Virus record (IMG/VR): IMGVR_UViG_3300028030_000272
Coordinates: 1-44,603 of that record
From: a virus
Strand: one strand, 5' to 3'
Length of the DNA stretch: 44,603 bases
Shown here: in pieces, positions 7,421 through 15,167 of the stretch
How positions within the stretch are numbered: position 1 is the first letter of the stretch
Layout: every line of letters starts with the position of its first letter
The notes under the pieces: model-generated
Seen by the model: the letters and a program-made list of their open reading frames with translations, nothing else
What the model was told of the DNA's origin: nothing
The model's database searches: none
Program-made: the position numbers and the translations under genes

Positions 7421-8680
7421 ATGAAGCATGTTTATACAAATAGTGGATATGAGAATATACAAGAGCAGATTGAATTCTTAAAAGGAATAGTGAGTGAATA
7501 CACGTCAGGGGACGAAAGACAGTTCATTGAAAACAATGAGCAAATAATCGAGTCCGCGCTAAACGGTCTTTATGAAAAAGAAAACATAAGATGGCTCAGA
7601 TATGGGTATGGCGATGAACTGGCACGACTGGCTTTGAACACCGCCGATGGCGTGATGGACGAAGATTCGCTTAACACGATAAATAAGATCATAGACATTT
7701 TCCAATATTGTATAGATAACGTTGTACCCTATACGTTCACATACAGCGGAGTTACATTTAGAAATCATGACCATTTAGGACCAAACATAATTCGCGCCTT
7801 CATGGAAAAAGCGGCAGTGGCTTTCGGCATGATGAAAAAAGCCGGGGTGAATGACAGGGCGTTTAAACAAATCCGATATATCGATATAGTACTCTATGAG
7901 GAAAGCAAACTAGAAAGTGATAATAACTATGGATTTGCTAATTATTCAGACAGTACCATAGCATTTGATATGCATGAATTTCATAAAGATCCGGATTTTC
8001 TAATTCAAGCGATGATACATGAAATAGGTCATATAATACAATTTAGCATGAAGAAGGTAGCAAACGAATTTTGGGGTGAACAACCGGAGGAAATTCGACG
8101 TCGGTATTCACTGACTGAACAAGAAGGCGACACTTTCTGGAACATGTTGGTTAAAAGTGGTTTCAATCCAAAATTTGTGATTGAAAGTTTAAACGGGGAA
8201 AGCAGAACGAAGTTTCGTCTTTGGATAGGGAACTCTGGCACGTTCGATACGTACGGGAACGTAGTGAACAACAAACAAGTGTTGGACATGGTAAAAGATC
8301 CCGAGGGATACTGCAAAAAGCATTTCGATGAGATGGGCGTTGAATTTGACGAGTGCGTAGCTAACGCTGAAAACGCTGAACAATACCTGGAGGACGAGTT
8401 CAAATCATTCAATGACGTGGGCATTTCATCATTCAATAACGTGAATGACGTTCCTGATTGGTTTAGGGATGAATACGACAGTATCTATGAACAATATGGT
8501 TTCCCGACATATTACGCGATGAAAAACGGCCTTGAGGATTTTGCCGAGACTTTCGTTTCGTACGTGATGAATCCTGGAAGCATGTCGGAAAACGCCAGGT
8601 ATAGAATGAGACATGCTCTTTGGCTTGAAGGTTTCTACAGTGGCAAAGACGTGATGAAAATTTCTTCCTGGTATATTTAG
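7421..8680 (+). CDS. HEIGH zinc metalloprotease, first of tandem pair
   Basis: Start taken at ATG 7421 (419 residues); a TTG at 7388 in frame would add an unlikely hydrophobic leader. The zincin motif HEIGH is at residues 200-204, and a conserved downstream DFAETF holds the probable third zinc ligand at about Glu 376 (gluzincin pattern). No signal peptide is visible, so it probably acts in the cytoplasm or is packaged. The next gene is a clear paralogue: both share KKAGV, DWFRDEY, YGFPTYYAMK and a C-terminal SSWY-aromatic end. Composition differs from the partner (28 of 60 GC at 8281-8340 here, 19 of 60 at 9181-9240 there). No ribosome binding site precedes the ATG. Substrate unknown; head-protein maturation or attack on host proteins are possibilities. 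Confidence 0.75.
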   Translation: MKHVYTNSGYENIQEQIEFLKGIVSEYTSGDERQFIENNEQIIESALNGLYEKENIRWLRYGYGDELARLALNTADGVMDEDSLNTINKIIDIFQYCIDNVVPYTFTYSGVTFRNHDHLGPNIIRAFMEKAAVAFGMMKKAGVNDRAFKQIRYIDIVLYEESKLESDNNYGFANYSDSTIAFDMHEFHKDPDFLIQAMIHEIGHIIQFSMKKVANEFWGEQPEEIRRRYSLTEQEGDTFWNMLVKSGFNPKFVIESLNGESRTKFRLWIGNSGTFDTYGNVVNNKQVLDMVKDPEGYCKKHFDEMGVEFDECVANAENAEQYLEDEFKSFNDVGISSFNNVNDVPDWFRDEYDSIYEQYGFPTYYAMKNGLEDFAETFVSYVMNPGSMSENARYRMRHALWLEGFYSGKDVMKISSWYI

Positions 8681-8682
8681 AT

Positions 8683-9840
8683 ATGATTTATGATAACGTT
8701 GATAAAAGTTACAATGAACTTATTAGGCTATATAATGACTTAATATTGAAGAAAGAAGAGTTAACGGATAAAGATCCATCTGATATTTTATCTAAAATAC
8801 TTGAGCATGATAATTGGATAAAATATGGGTTTGGAGTAGACATGTATGACATTTTATCTAATGATACTATGTCAATCGATGAAGTATTATATTTACTTCA
8901 CTATATGATAAAACAGTCCAGCACTAATTATTATAACAGTGAAATATCGATACGAAATTATAGTCATATAGGTCCATACTTTGTCAGTATATTCATGAAT
9001 GGGCTTAATATTGCAATGAGAAACATGAAAAAAGCTGGTGTAAAAGGTACACTTTATGACAATATTAAATATATAGATCTAGTTTTATACAACGATTTAC
9101 AAGAAAGTACTGGACTTGCTAACATAAATGATAAAACTATAGCGATATCTGTTAATAATGTAATAGAATTTGACACTGACAAGTTACCATATGTTATAGT
9201 GCATGAGATAGGACATATATTACAAAGTGTTATCCATGGATTAGCTTCTGAATACTGGGATGAACAATGGGAAGATATAGAGAATAAGTTTTCGATCGAT
9301 GAGCGTCAGTTAAATGAGTATTGGGAAATGTTGAAAAAAGATGAATTTTATCCAATGCAAATAATCAAAAAATTAAAAGGCACTGATAGGTTAAAATTCA
9401 GGATATTCATTATAAATCTTGGGTGTTATGATCATAATGGTCATAAGATAAGTGATTGCGGAGCTTTCGATAAAGTCAGAAACCCGGCTAAGTTTTGTAG
9501 AAACTCCAATAACATACCGGAATGTTATAAAAATATTGAAAATATGGAAGATATGATTAAATTAGATTTTATGGTATCCGGTGAGATGGGTATTCAATCG
9601 GAGTATGCAAGTATAAATGACGCTCCGGATTGGTTTAGGGATGAATACTCTAAAATTTATAAAGAGTACGGGTTTCCTACCTATTATGCGATGAAGAATA
9701 GCTTTGAAGATTTTGCTGAAACATTTACAGCGTTTGTCATGAATCCAGGTGAATTAAGTGAAAACGCTAAGTTTAGGATAAAACGCGCTCTTTGGCTTGA
9801 TAATAAGAAAAATGTAAAAGTTTCCTCTTGGTATTTTTAG
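8683..9840 (+). CDS. HEIGH zinc metalloprotease, second of tandem pair
   Basis: The 385-residue paralogue of the preceding gene starts 2 bases after its stop codon. HEIGH is at residues 174-178 and DFAETF at about 343-348, with Glu 346 the likely third zinc ligand. The two proteins align over nearly their full length, including the RN-x-x-H-x-GP segment, the hydrophobic HEIGH helix and the C-terminal SSWYF. Catalytic residues are intact in both, so neither is an obvious decoy. This copy is much more AT-rich, matching the genes to its right, while the first copy is nearer the GC-rich left part. No signal peptide is seen. Confidence 0.75.
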   Translation: MIYDNVDKSYNELIRLYNDLILKKEELTDKDPSDILSKILEHDNWIKYGFGVDMYDILSNDTMSIDEVLYLLHYMIKQSSTNYYNSEISIRNYSHIGPYFVSIFMNGLNIAMRNMKKAGVKGTLYDNIKYIDLVLYNDLQESTGLANINDKTIAISVNNVIEFDTDKLPYVIVHEIGHILQSVIHGLASEYWDEQWEDIENKFSIDERQLNEYWEMLKKDEFYPMQIIKKLKGTDRLKFRIFIINLGCYDHNGHKISDCGAFDKVRNPAKFCRNSNNIPECYKNIENMEDMIKLDFMVSGEMGIQSEYASINDAPDWFRDEYSKIYKEYGFPTYYAMKNSFEDFAETFTAFVMNPGELSENAKFRIKRALWLDNKKNVKVSSWYF

Positions 9841-10109
9841 ACCGATTTTAACTTCACGTATTGAATGAGGCCACTTTCGCTACTGTGAAAGACTTTCTTA
9901 TTTACAACTTCGTATTCACCGACAATCGGCTTGTCGTACATCACGCTGTGAAATCCCATCTTTATTTTTGATTTGAATTTCTGTACTTTAGCTACTGGTG
10001 GTTTTTTTATATTGAATATTATCTTATCACCGATCGACAGTTTTCCAAATTCAAATGTAGTGTATTCAACGTGATACTTGTTCTGTACAAATATTAACTT
10101 TGTTTTCAT
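9837..10109 (-). CDS. Small hypothetical beta-rich protein
   Basis: Start chosen at ATG 10109 (90 residues), because the longer reading frame would run into the purZ-like gene at 10143. The product is basic (many Lys) with beta-type patterning and a possible SH3-like stretch (FGKLSIGDKIIFNI). No family is recognised. Its stop overlaps the stop of the metalloprotease gene by 4 bases in convergent orientation, and it is divergent from the purZ-like gene. No strong ribosome binding site is visible. Confidence 0.55.
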   Translation of the reverse strand: MKTKLIFVQNKYHVEYTTFEFGKLSIGDKIIFNIKKPPVAKVQKFKSKIKMGFHSVMYDKPIVGEYEVVNKKVFHSSESGLIQYVKLKSV

Positions 10110-10142
10110 CACAAAACACATTACACAGAGGAACGGTAAAAA

Positions 10143-11315
10143 ATGCAAGAAGGAAAGTTTAACGTTATTCTTGACGGATTCTGGGGATCGTCCGGTAAAG
10201 GAAAAGTAGCTGCCTATTTGGCTGACAAGTACAAGATTAACCACGTTTCGTCAAGTAACTTCCCAAATGCCGGTCATACGGTAAGATTTGACAGCGGTTA
10301 TAAGTTCGTTTCAAAGGCCATTCCGGCGGCGCTCGCTCTTCACAGGGAAAAGGGCGTTGACATGATCGGATACGTTTCTCCCTCGTCCGGTTTTCACATT
10401 CCCCAAATTTTAAAGGAAATCAGTCAAACCGGCGGACCTGACGTTTATGTTCACGATAGGGCTAACATCGTTTCTGAACGTCATGCGAAGGAAGAAAAAG
10501 AGGGCGCGATGTCAACTAAGCATCTCGCCAGCACGATGCAAGGATCAGGGGCCGCGCTCGCTGAAAAGATCATGCGAATTGAAAAAGCGCAGCTCGCCGG
10601 GACCTATAGCATTAAAGAGTACATTGAAATGTACGCTAAAGACTCTGAGTTCAAAGATTTAGCGAATCGAATTCACGTCATTGACGGTAGAAGCTTTAGA
10701 GAGTTAGTTTGGGGATTTTTATCAAACGGAGGGACGTGGCTTCATGAGGGGAGCCAGGGTTACGCGCTTTCGATCGATCACGGGTCTCATTATCCGTACT
10801 GTACATCAAGGAACTGCACGGTTCAAAAGTACATGGACGACATGACGGTCCCCGCGAATCGAGTCGGTGACGTTTACATCAATATTCGTCCATACCCGAT
10901 TCGCGTCGGAAACGTCATTGAAAACGGCGTTGAGGTCGGGTTCTCAGGTGATTTTTATCATGATTGTCAAGAGATTTCTTGGGAAGAGGTGGCGAAGCGA
11001 GCCGGTATTCCTGATCCCGAGGAATTGAAAAACAAAGAGTTTACGACCGTCACCGGTCGTCTTCGTCGTGTTTCTACGTTTTCATATGATGGGCTCCGAG
11101 ATGCCGTCATGGCGAACGGGGCCACGAAGCTTGTCATGAACTTCATTCAATACGTTAACTATAAAGACATGGGCCTTCGAGGCGGAAAGGAAGCGTTCGA
11201 TAAGCTTTCATCCGAGTCCAGGAAGTTCATTGAAAAGGTTGAGGAAGTGTCGGGCGTTCCGGTCGTTTTGATCGGAACAGGGGCGAATCATGAAGACATG
11301 ATCGATATTACCTAG
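10143..11315 (+). CDS. purZ: PurZ-like N6-succino-2-amino-2'-deoxyadenylate synthase (PurA family)
   Basis: The 390-residue protein is clearly of the adenylosuccinate synthetase family. It has the P-loop GFWGSSGKGK (12-21), NAGHT with the catalytic His at 45, STMQGSGAA (130-138, in place of the GTTGRGIGP-type loop), EGSQGYALSIDHG (202-214) and TTVTGRLRR (301-309). Two changes point to PurZ. The catalytic Asp of PurA (GDEGKGK) is Ser 16. TKLD, whose Asp reads the guanine of GTP, is TKLV (328-331), fitting reports that a phage PurZ uses ATP or dATP. PurZ joins aspartate to dGMP on the way to dZTP (2-aminoadenine). AGAGGAA at 10127-10133 supports the start. The gene is more GC-rich than its neighbours and convergent with 11312-11893, sharing a CTAG stop overlap. 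A diverged PurA is the alternative. Confidence 0.82.
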   Translation: MQEGKFNVILDGFWGSSGKGKVAAYLADKYKINHVSSSNFPNAGHTVRFDSGYKFVSKAIPAALALHREKGVDMIGYVSPSSGFHIPQILKEISQTGGPDVYVHDRANIVSERHAKEEKEGAMSTKHLASTMQGSGAALAEKIMRIEKAQLAGTYSIKEYIEMYAKDSEFKDLANRIHVIDGRSFRELVWGFLSNGGTWLHEGSQGYALSIDHGSHYPYCTSRNCTVQKYMDDMTVPANRVGDVYINIRPYPIRVGNVIENGVEVGFSGDFYHDCQEISWEEVAKRAGIPDPEELKNKEFTTVTGRLRRVSTFSYDGLRDAVMANGATKLVMNFIQYVNYKDMGLRGGKEAFDKLSSESRKFIEKVEEVSGVPVVLIGTGANHEDMIDIT

Positions 11316-11893
11316 TCTGATTGTAGATAATCATTGTACATCTTTACGTATTTATCCTTGTATTTATTCGTTATATGAATGAATCTCATTTTCTCATGAG
11401 ATTCAATCCACTCATTACATTTTTGATACCAATCCTTGATCGGTCTTTGTCTGTCGGCGTCTATTAGGTGTTGAAGTCTCGTTCTGCCATCTTCCATAAA
11501 TTCAAACACCCACTCTTCGTTAATCGGATTGTCTTCATCGTTGTCTATCGCTGCGTGTACGTTGCCATACGGAAGCATTACGATGAAGTATCGTATGTTT
11601 TTAAATGACGGTTTCGGTCGAGGAATGAACTTTTCCATTCGTGATATTGAATAGAATACGCCTTCAGGAAGCACGACACCTGATGGTGTTACGCTATTCC
11701 ATCTTTTTATAGAGATCAACTTAGATTCAAACACGTTGAATCTAGAGTGACGTCTGAGTTTTACACCAATTTTATATGATTGCGACGGGCTAATACCCCA
11801 TCTCCATGGGGTGAAATTCTTGTGTAGCCCTTTCATTGGCAATCTTACAAATTCAACTTGGTCTAGCTGCTGCTGAATCTTTTGTACATCCAT
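11312..11893 (-). CDS. Hypothetical protein
   Basis: The 193-residue product is not recognised. It is rich in Trp, Arg, Lys and aromatic residues and looks like a mixed alpha/beta cytoplasmic protein. Features include a basic N-terminal half (MKGLHKNFTPWRWG, RRHSRFNVFESK) and a C-terminal helical part with several Trp and Tyr. There is no signal peptide, membrane helix or Cys cluster. It converges on the purZ-like gene with overlapping stop codons and diverges from the ThyX-like gene at 11929, so the 35-base gap at 11894-11928 must hold both starts. No good ribosome binding site is visible. A DNA-processing or modification role would be speculation. Confidence 0.55.
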   Translation of the reverse strand: MDVQKIQQQLDQVEFVRLPMKGLHKNFTPWRWGISPSQSYKIGVKLRRHSRFNVFESKLISIKRWNSVTPSGVVLPEGVFYSISRMEKFIPRPKPSFKNIRYFIVMLPYGNVHAAIDNDEDNPINEEWVFEFMEDGRTRLQHLIDADRQRPIKDWYQKCNEWIESHEKMRFIHITNKYKDKYVKMYNDYLQSD

Positions 11894-11928
11894 AACGCGT
11901 TACTATACAACGAGTGTAAAATTTTAAT

Positions 11929-13134
11929 ATGAATATTTTTACACTAACTAAAGAAGACGGTTCCTTTTACCCTCCCTTTGTCCAATCCGCCGTAATGGCC
12001 AAGTATAGCCGGAGTTCTTCTTCGGCCAAGGAGATACTAAAGGAAGTTGACGAAAAGTATGGTTCTGATTTTAACCAGAAGTGGGCGGTTAAGAAGGGGC
12101 ATGATTCGCTATTAGAACTTGTCACTGTTCCTATTTGTTTGGAGGATATATCGATTTTCGCTTCCATGTTTATTGAAAACATGAAAAGACCGGCTTTCAT
12201 CGAAAGGTCTACAAGATATCAAAAGATGGAAGCGAACAATGTCATATATAATAACCTAGGTAAGGATAGTATCGCATTTGTATCGAAATTGTTTGAATAT
12301 TATGAAAAGTATAATGAAAAGTTGGTTCTGCATTTCATGAACGAGGGTCTCAGTGAACAAAAAGCGAAACTGAAAACGTACGACATTATTCGTTATTTTG
12401 TTCCGATCGGTATGAAAACCTCAATTGGTATGCTTATTAATTCAAGGGATCTCATTGAACTTATTCGTCGTCTTAAGTACATGAGTAAATACAGTGAATT
12501 TGTAAAAATTTCTGAAAAGCTAAATGACGTTTCGAAACGTACTTTTGGAATTGACGCGTTGAAAATGTCTCCGATTTATTCGGAGTCTATTGGATTTTTC
12601 CCTATATATGATACTGAAAGTAACTATAAAAAAGTAAAATTAGTTGACTCTAGCATCGTCGGTGATGACATTGTGTTAGATAAAGAAATTGTCGAGTACA
12701 TGTACTCAAGGAAGAAGAAAGATCCTCTTCCAATCATATTCAATAATATTCGATATAAATTTATGGTCACAACGGACTTTGGATCTTACAGGGATTTGCA
12801 TCGTCATAGGATGACAGATTGGGAGTTCGACACGATGTTTTATGAGATGGATAGACCATACGATATTCCATATGAGTTTATAGATGAAATCGATGTTGAT
12901 TTAAGAAAAGTTGGTAATATGGCTAAGGGTGCGGTAGATAATGAAAACTTATACTGCATTCCTCTAGGTATGAAAACAAGAGTCTTTGCTAGCATGTCTC
13001 TTAGTCAACTTTATTATATGGTTGAGTTAAGGTCACAGCCTGGTGGTCACAAATCGTATATAGAAATAGCCAGGGAAATGCACGATATTGCAGTTGGTAA
13101 ACATCCGGTCCACGCTAAGTGGATAAAGGTTTAA
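11929..13134 (+). CDS. Double-domain ThyX-like (flavin-dependent thymidylate synthase family) protein
   Basis: The 401-residue protein holds two ThyX-like halves. The N-terminal half has GHDSLLE (57-63), RPAFIERSTRY (87-97) and RYFVP/NSRDL (155-173), as in ThyX, but its RHR is lost. The C-terminal half has RDLHRHRMT (RHR at 292-294, the motif Ser seven residues later replaced by Thr 302), CIPLGMKT (343-350) and ELRSQPGGH (366-374). Classical ThyX is about 220-260 residues and works as a tetramer, so this is a fused or duplicated version. It probably binds FAD and dUMP or a related pyrimidine, making dTMP or a modified base. Expression with the purZ-like gene fits nucleotide supply. No ribosome binding site is seen before the ATG. 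Confidence 0.7.
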   Translation: MNIFTLTKEDGSFYPPFVQSAVMAKYSRSSSSAKEILKEVDEKYGSDFNQKWAVKKGHDSLLELVTVPICLEDISIFASMFIENMKRPAFIERSTRYQKMEANNVIYNNLGKDSIAFVSKLFEYYEKYNEKLVLHFMNEGLSEQKAKLKTYDIIRYFVPIGMKTSIGMLINSRDLIELIRRLKYMSKYSEFVKISEKLNDVSKRTFGIDALKMSPIYSESIGFFPIYDTESNYKKVKLVDSSIVGDDIVLDKEIVEYMYSRKKKDPLPIIFNNIRYKFMVTTDFGSYRDLHRHRMTDWEFDTMFYEMDRPYDIPYEFIDEIDVDLRKVGNMAKGAVDNENLYCIPLGMKTRVFASMSLSQLYYMVELRSQPGGHKSYIEIAREMHDIAVGKHPVHAKWIKV

Positions 13135-13460
13135 CGTAGTTTATATGAACCTTTGTTTAGATTCTGCGTTAATGTTAACTTTGGCTTCCCACTATCTATA
13201 ACTATCTTTTTGTGCATTACGATCGATACTTCATTTATCACTCTATCGCCGTGTTGTTTTGGTATCTCTACTATAGATAGGTAAATTCTTCCATCATCGT
13301 ATTGTTTTTTGTGCTCTTCATTTAGCACATTCCTATCTATTTCCTCAAATCCAATACTGTGTATGTTGCACTTGTGCAACTTTCTGTTGAAAAACACGGG
13401 AGACGATCCGTACTTTTCACAATATTTTTTGAGGATGCACGATTTACATATACTTTTCAT
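13131..13460 (-). CDS. Small Cys-containing hypothetical protein
   Basis: Start chosen at ATG 13460; a TTG two codons earlier is also open. The N-terminus has ICKSCILKKYC with a further Cys near residue 31, which could form one metal site, perhaps zinc or iron-sulphur. The rest is beta-rich (IYLSIVEIP, EVSIVMHKKIVI). The family is not recognised. It is convergent with the ThyX-like gene, their stops overlapping by 4 bases. Confidence 0.55.
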   Translation of the reverse strand: MKSICKSCILKKYCEKYGSSPVFFNRKLHKCNIHSIGFEEIDRNVLNEEHKKQYDDGRIYLSIVEIPKQHGDRVINEVSIVMHKKIVIDSGKPKLTLTQNLNKGSYKLR

Positions 13461-13486
13461 TGACAAAACTTCAGGATATTTATAAT
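13460..13486 (+). promoter_or_regulatory. Candidate plus-strand promoter
   Basis: TTGACA (13460-13465) and TATAAT (13481-13486) are both perfect, but the spacing is 15 rather than 17 bases. It would drive the three-gene set starting at 13526. The -35 box overlaps the start codon of the minus-strand gene, so the two genes could compete. Confidence 0.35.
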
Positions 13487-13505
13487 TTATTATACATAGA
13501 CACTT
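13487..13505 (-). promoter_or_regulatory. AAGTGT-type recurring motif
   Basis: Read on the minus strand this is AAGTGTCTATGTATAATAA, about 27 bases before the ATG at 13460. It shares ARGTGT followed by a TATAAT-like box with sites upstream of 15473, 30871 and 41148, and could be a phage-specific promoter. Confidence 0.35.
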
Positions 13506-13525
13506 TATTATTCATAGTTTAGAGC

Positions 13526-14134
13526 ATGGATGTATCAGCGTTAAAACTAATCATTACTATAGGAACGTCTGTAATTACAACGTTGTTTATGGTGATAGGT
13601 ATTGTTATAAAATACAGAAAAGAGATAGAATCTATAAGGGAATTAATATACAAAGTAAATTCAGATAGTGTTAAGGAAATATCGAATAGATTAGAAAAAT
13701 TAGAAGAAAAACATGAAAATAGTTTTGATGAACTTGGTAACAAAATAAGTGGATCAATAATAGATATATCAACGATAAATACTAAAAGAAATGCTTGTTC
13801 TAGAAATGTTTCAAAAGCCATAGATGAAAATGCTGCCAGAATAAGAAGACTTGACTCAAAACTTGACAAAAAGTTAGATGAGATCAATAAGTATTTTACA
13901 AATGTTATAAATAAGCTTTCTACACTGGAGGAGAGATCTTCCAGTGTTGACATTCAAATAGACATGTCCGTAATAGAAAACATAAATGGTCGTATCAACG
14001 TTGTATATGAAAAATTAAGTCGATACGATGACATTAATGATTCTGTAAAGGAACAGAAAAAATGGGCAATGGAACAAGACAAAAAGATGAATCAACTCTA
14101 CGAGATGATGATAAAGAGAAACTCAAAGAATTAG
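13526..14134 (+). CDS. Single-pass membrane protein with coiled coil
   Basis: The 202-residue protein has one N-terminal membrane helix (about residues 8-28, IITIGTSVITTLFMVIGIVI) followed by a long charged coiled coil to about residue 140 and a helical tail. The topology suits an inner-membrane protein whose coiled coil faces the cytoplasm or periplasm, as in i-spanins or membrane-anchored virion-assembly factors. No family is recognised. It is first of a tight set of three (13526-14423) whose third member is also a small membrane protein, which would suit a lysis or membrane-anchoring cassette. That role is inference. Confidence 0.6.
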   Translation: MDVSALKLIITIGTSVITTLFMVIGIVIKYRKEIESIRELIYKVNSDSVKEISNRLEKLEEKHENSFDELGNKISGSIIDISTINTKRNACSRNVSKAIDENAARIRRLDSKLDKKLDEINKYFTNVINKLSTLEERSSSVDIQIDMSVIENINGRINVVYEKLSRYDDINDSVKEQKKWAMEQDKKMNQLYEMMIKRNSKN

Positions 14135-14244
14135 ACGAAGTAGTAGACGAGTTAAATAAACTTAGGGTTCACCGCAACAGAATTTCCAGTAAGTTGGACA
14201 AATTATTGGAAATGGCTAATGCTCAGTATGATGGTGCAAGATGA
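14062..14244 (+). CDS. Small coiled-coil protein, overlapping gene
   Basis: This 60-residue product is a charged amphipathic helix (KEKLKELDEVVDELNKL) likely to form a coiled coil. AAAGGA (14046-14051) lies 10 bases before the ATG, supporting translation from within the 3' end of the upstream gene, with a 73-base overlap. Its stop overlaps the next start as ATGA. It may pair with the coiled coil of the preceding membrane protein. Confidence 0.5.
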   Translation: MGNGTRQKDESTLRDDDKEKLKELDEVVDELNKLRVHRNRISSKLDKLLEMANAQYDGAR

Positions 14245-14423
14245 GTTTACTATTTATAGTGTTGATGGTATTAATTGACTTGATCGCGTATATCATTATT
14301 ACTAGATATATGCATAAAAAGAGTAGATCAAGTATGCATGAAATAGAAATAGATATGGATATGAATAAAATAGATAATGAGTTAAAACATTTAGAAAATC
14401 TTTTGAATCTTATTGACAAGTAG
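14241..14423 (+). CDS. Small membrane protein
   Basis: The 60-residue protein has a single membrane helix over about residues 2-21 (SLLFIVLMVLIDLIAYIII), then a short basic stretch and an acidic amphipathic helix. It is translationally coupled (ATGA) to the 14062-14244 gene. Its 3' end overlaps the convergent dNMP kinase gene by 33 bases. It could be a holin-like, spanin-accessory or anchoring protein, but nothing decides between these. Confidence 0.5.
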   Translation: MSLLFIVLMVLIDLIAYIIITRYMHKKSRSSMHEIEIDMDMNKIDNELKHLENLLNLIDK

Positions 14424-15164
14424 CTTTATCTGTAGTTCAAAATAAGCTAGCGACCTGTCATTTTTGATTACGTAGTCCATCATATCGAGATCAATATCTA
14501 AAACCGATTTTTCCGTTACATGGTTTCCAACGTTTACGCTCGGTCTATCTATATAGATAGACACGACATTTTCAAAATTCTGTTTAATATACTTTACTTG
14601 TGATTCAAACCGCACATCGGGAACTATGATGTACAAATCTTTTTCTAGTGACCAATTAGCACCCCTTAATATTTCGATACCCTTTGATCTAGAATAACCG
14701 TATCTTTTACTAATATATTTACCATTTTTTTCTACAATAGATAGTTTCTTGCACACTCTTAGTAGTTTGTCTTCAAAAGTATGCAAGTATGTATTTTGAA
14801 GTTTCATGGAGCACGTTCTTAACGCTACCCTTGGTGAGAGGAAATACTCACTGTTTGTGCTATATACGTAATTTTTTCCGTCAATTTGTTCATCGTAATC
14901 ACTATCGACTTCGTATAGTGTTTTATTGTCCTTAGTTATTTTCTCACCGATTTGTTTCACAGGATATCTATCATCGCCAAAATTTCGTTTTTGTGAGTCA
15001 GAGAATAAACTATCATAAGTGAACCCATACATATCCATCATGAACCTTTTTAGCGGGTCCATGAGTCCGACAATATCGGCAGAAAGTCCGTATGATAGTA
15101 TTTCTGCGGCTGTGTCTTTACCGCTTCCTGAAAGCCCTGATATTGTAATTATTGTGCTTTTCAT
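14391..15164 (-). CDS. Deoxynucleoside monophosphate kinase
   Basis: The 257-residue protein starts with a beta strand and the P-loop GLSGSGKD (9-16), followed by PLKRFMMDMYGF, a segment typical of T4 gene 1-type dNMP kinases (about 240 residues). Later segments (SPRVALRTC near 110, DLYIIVPDVRF, VVSIYIDRPS) fit the lid and core of this family. These enzymes phosphorylate dNMPs, including modified ones, to diphosphates. In a phage with PurZ it is a natural candidate to act on dZMP, though the sequence cannot show this. It lies 3 bases after the stop of the upstream zinc-finger gene, so the two form a minus-strand pair. Confidence 0.75.
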   Translation of the reverse strand: MKSTIITISGLSGSGKDTAAEILSYGLSADIVGLMDPLKRFMMDMYGFTYDSLFSDSQKRNFGDDRYPVKQIGEKITKDNKTLYEVDSDYDEQIDGKNYVYSTNSEYFLSPRVALRTCSMKLQNTYLHTFEDKLLRVCKKLSIVEKNGKYISKRYGYSRSKGIEILRGANWSLEKDLYIIVPDVRFESQVKYIKQNFENVVSIYIDRPSVNVGNHVTEKSVLDIDLDMMDYVIKNDRSLAYFELQIKLLVNKIQKIF

Positions 15165-15167
15165 TTT

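Noticed and set aside
9837-10244. 135-codon version of the small minus-strand gene
   Set aside because: It would overlap the first 100 bases of the purZ-like gene. The ATG at 10109 avoids this.
10143-11315. Ordinary host-type adenylosuccinate synthetase
   Set aside because: The catalytic Asp, the IMP-loop sequence and the GTP-specifying Asp are all changed, which a housekeeping PurA would not tolerate.
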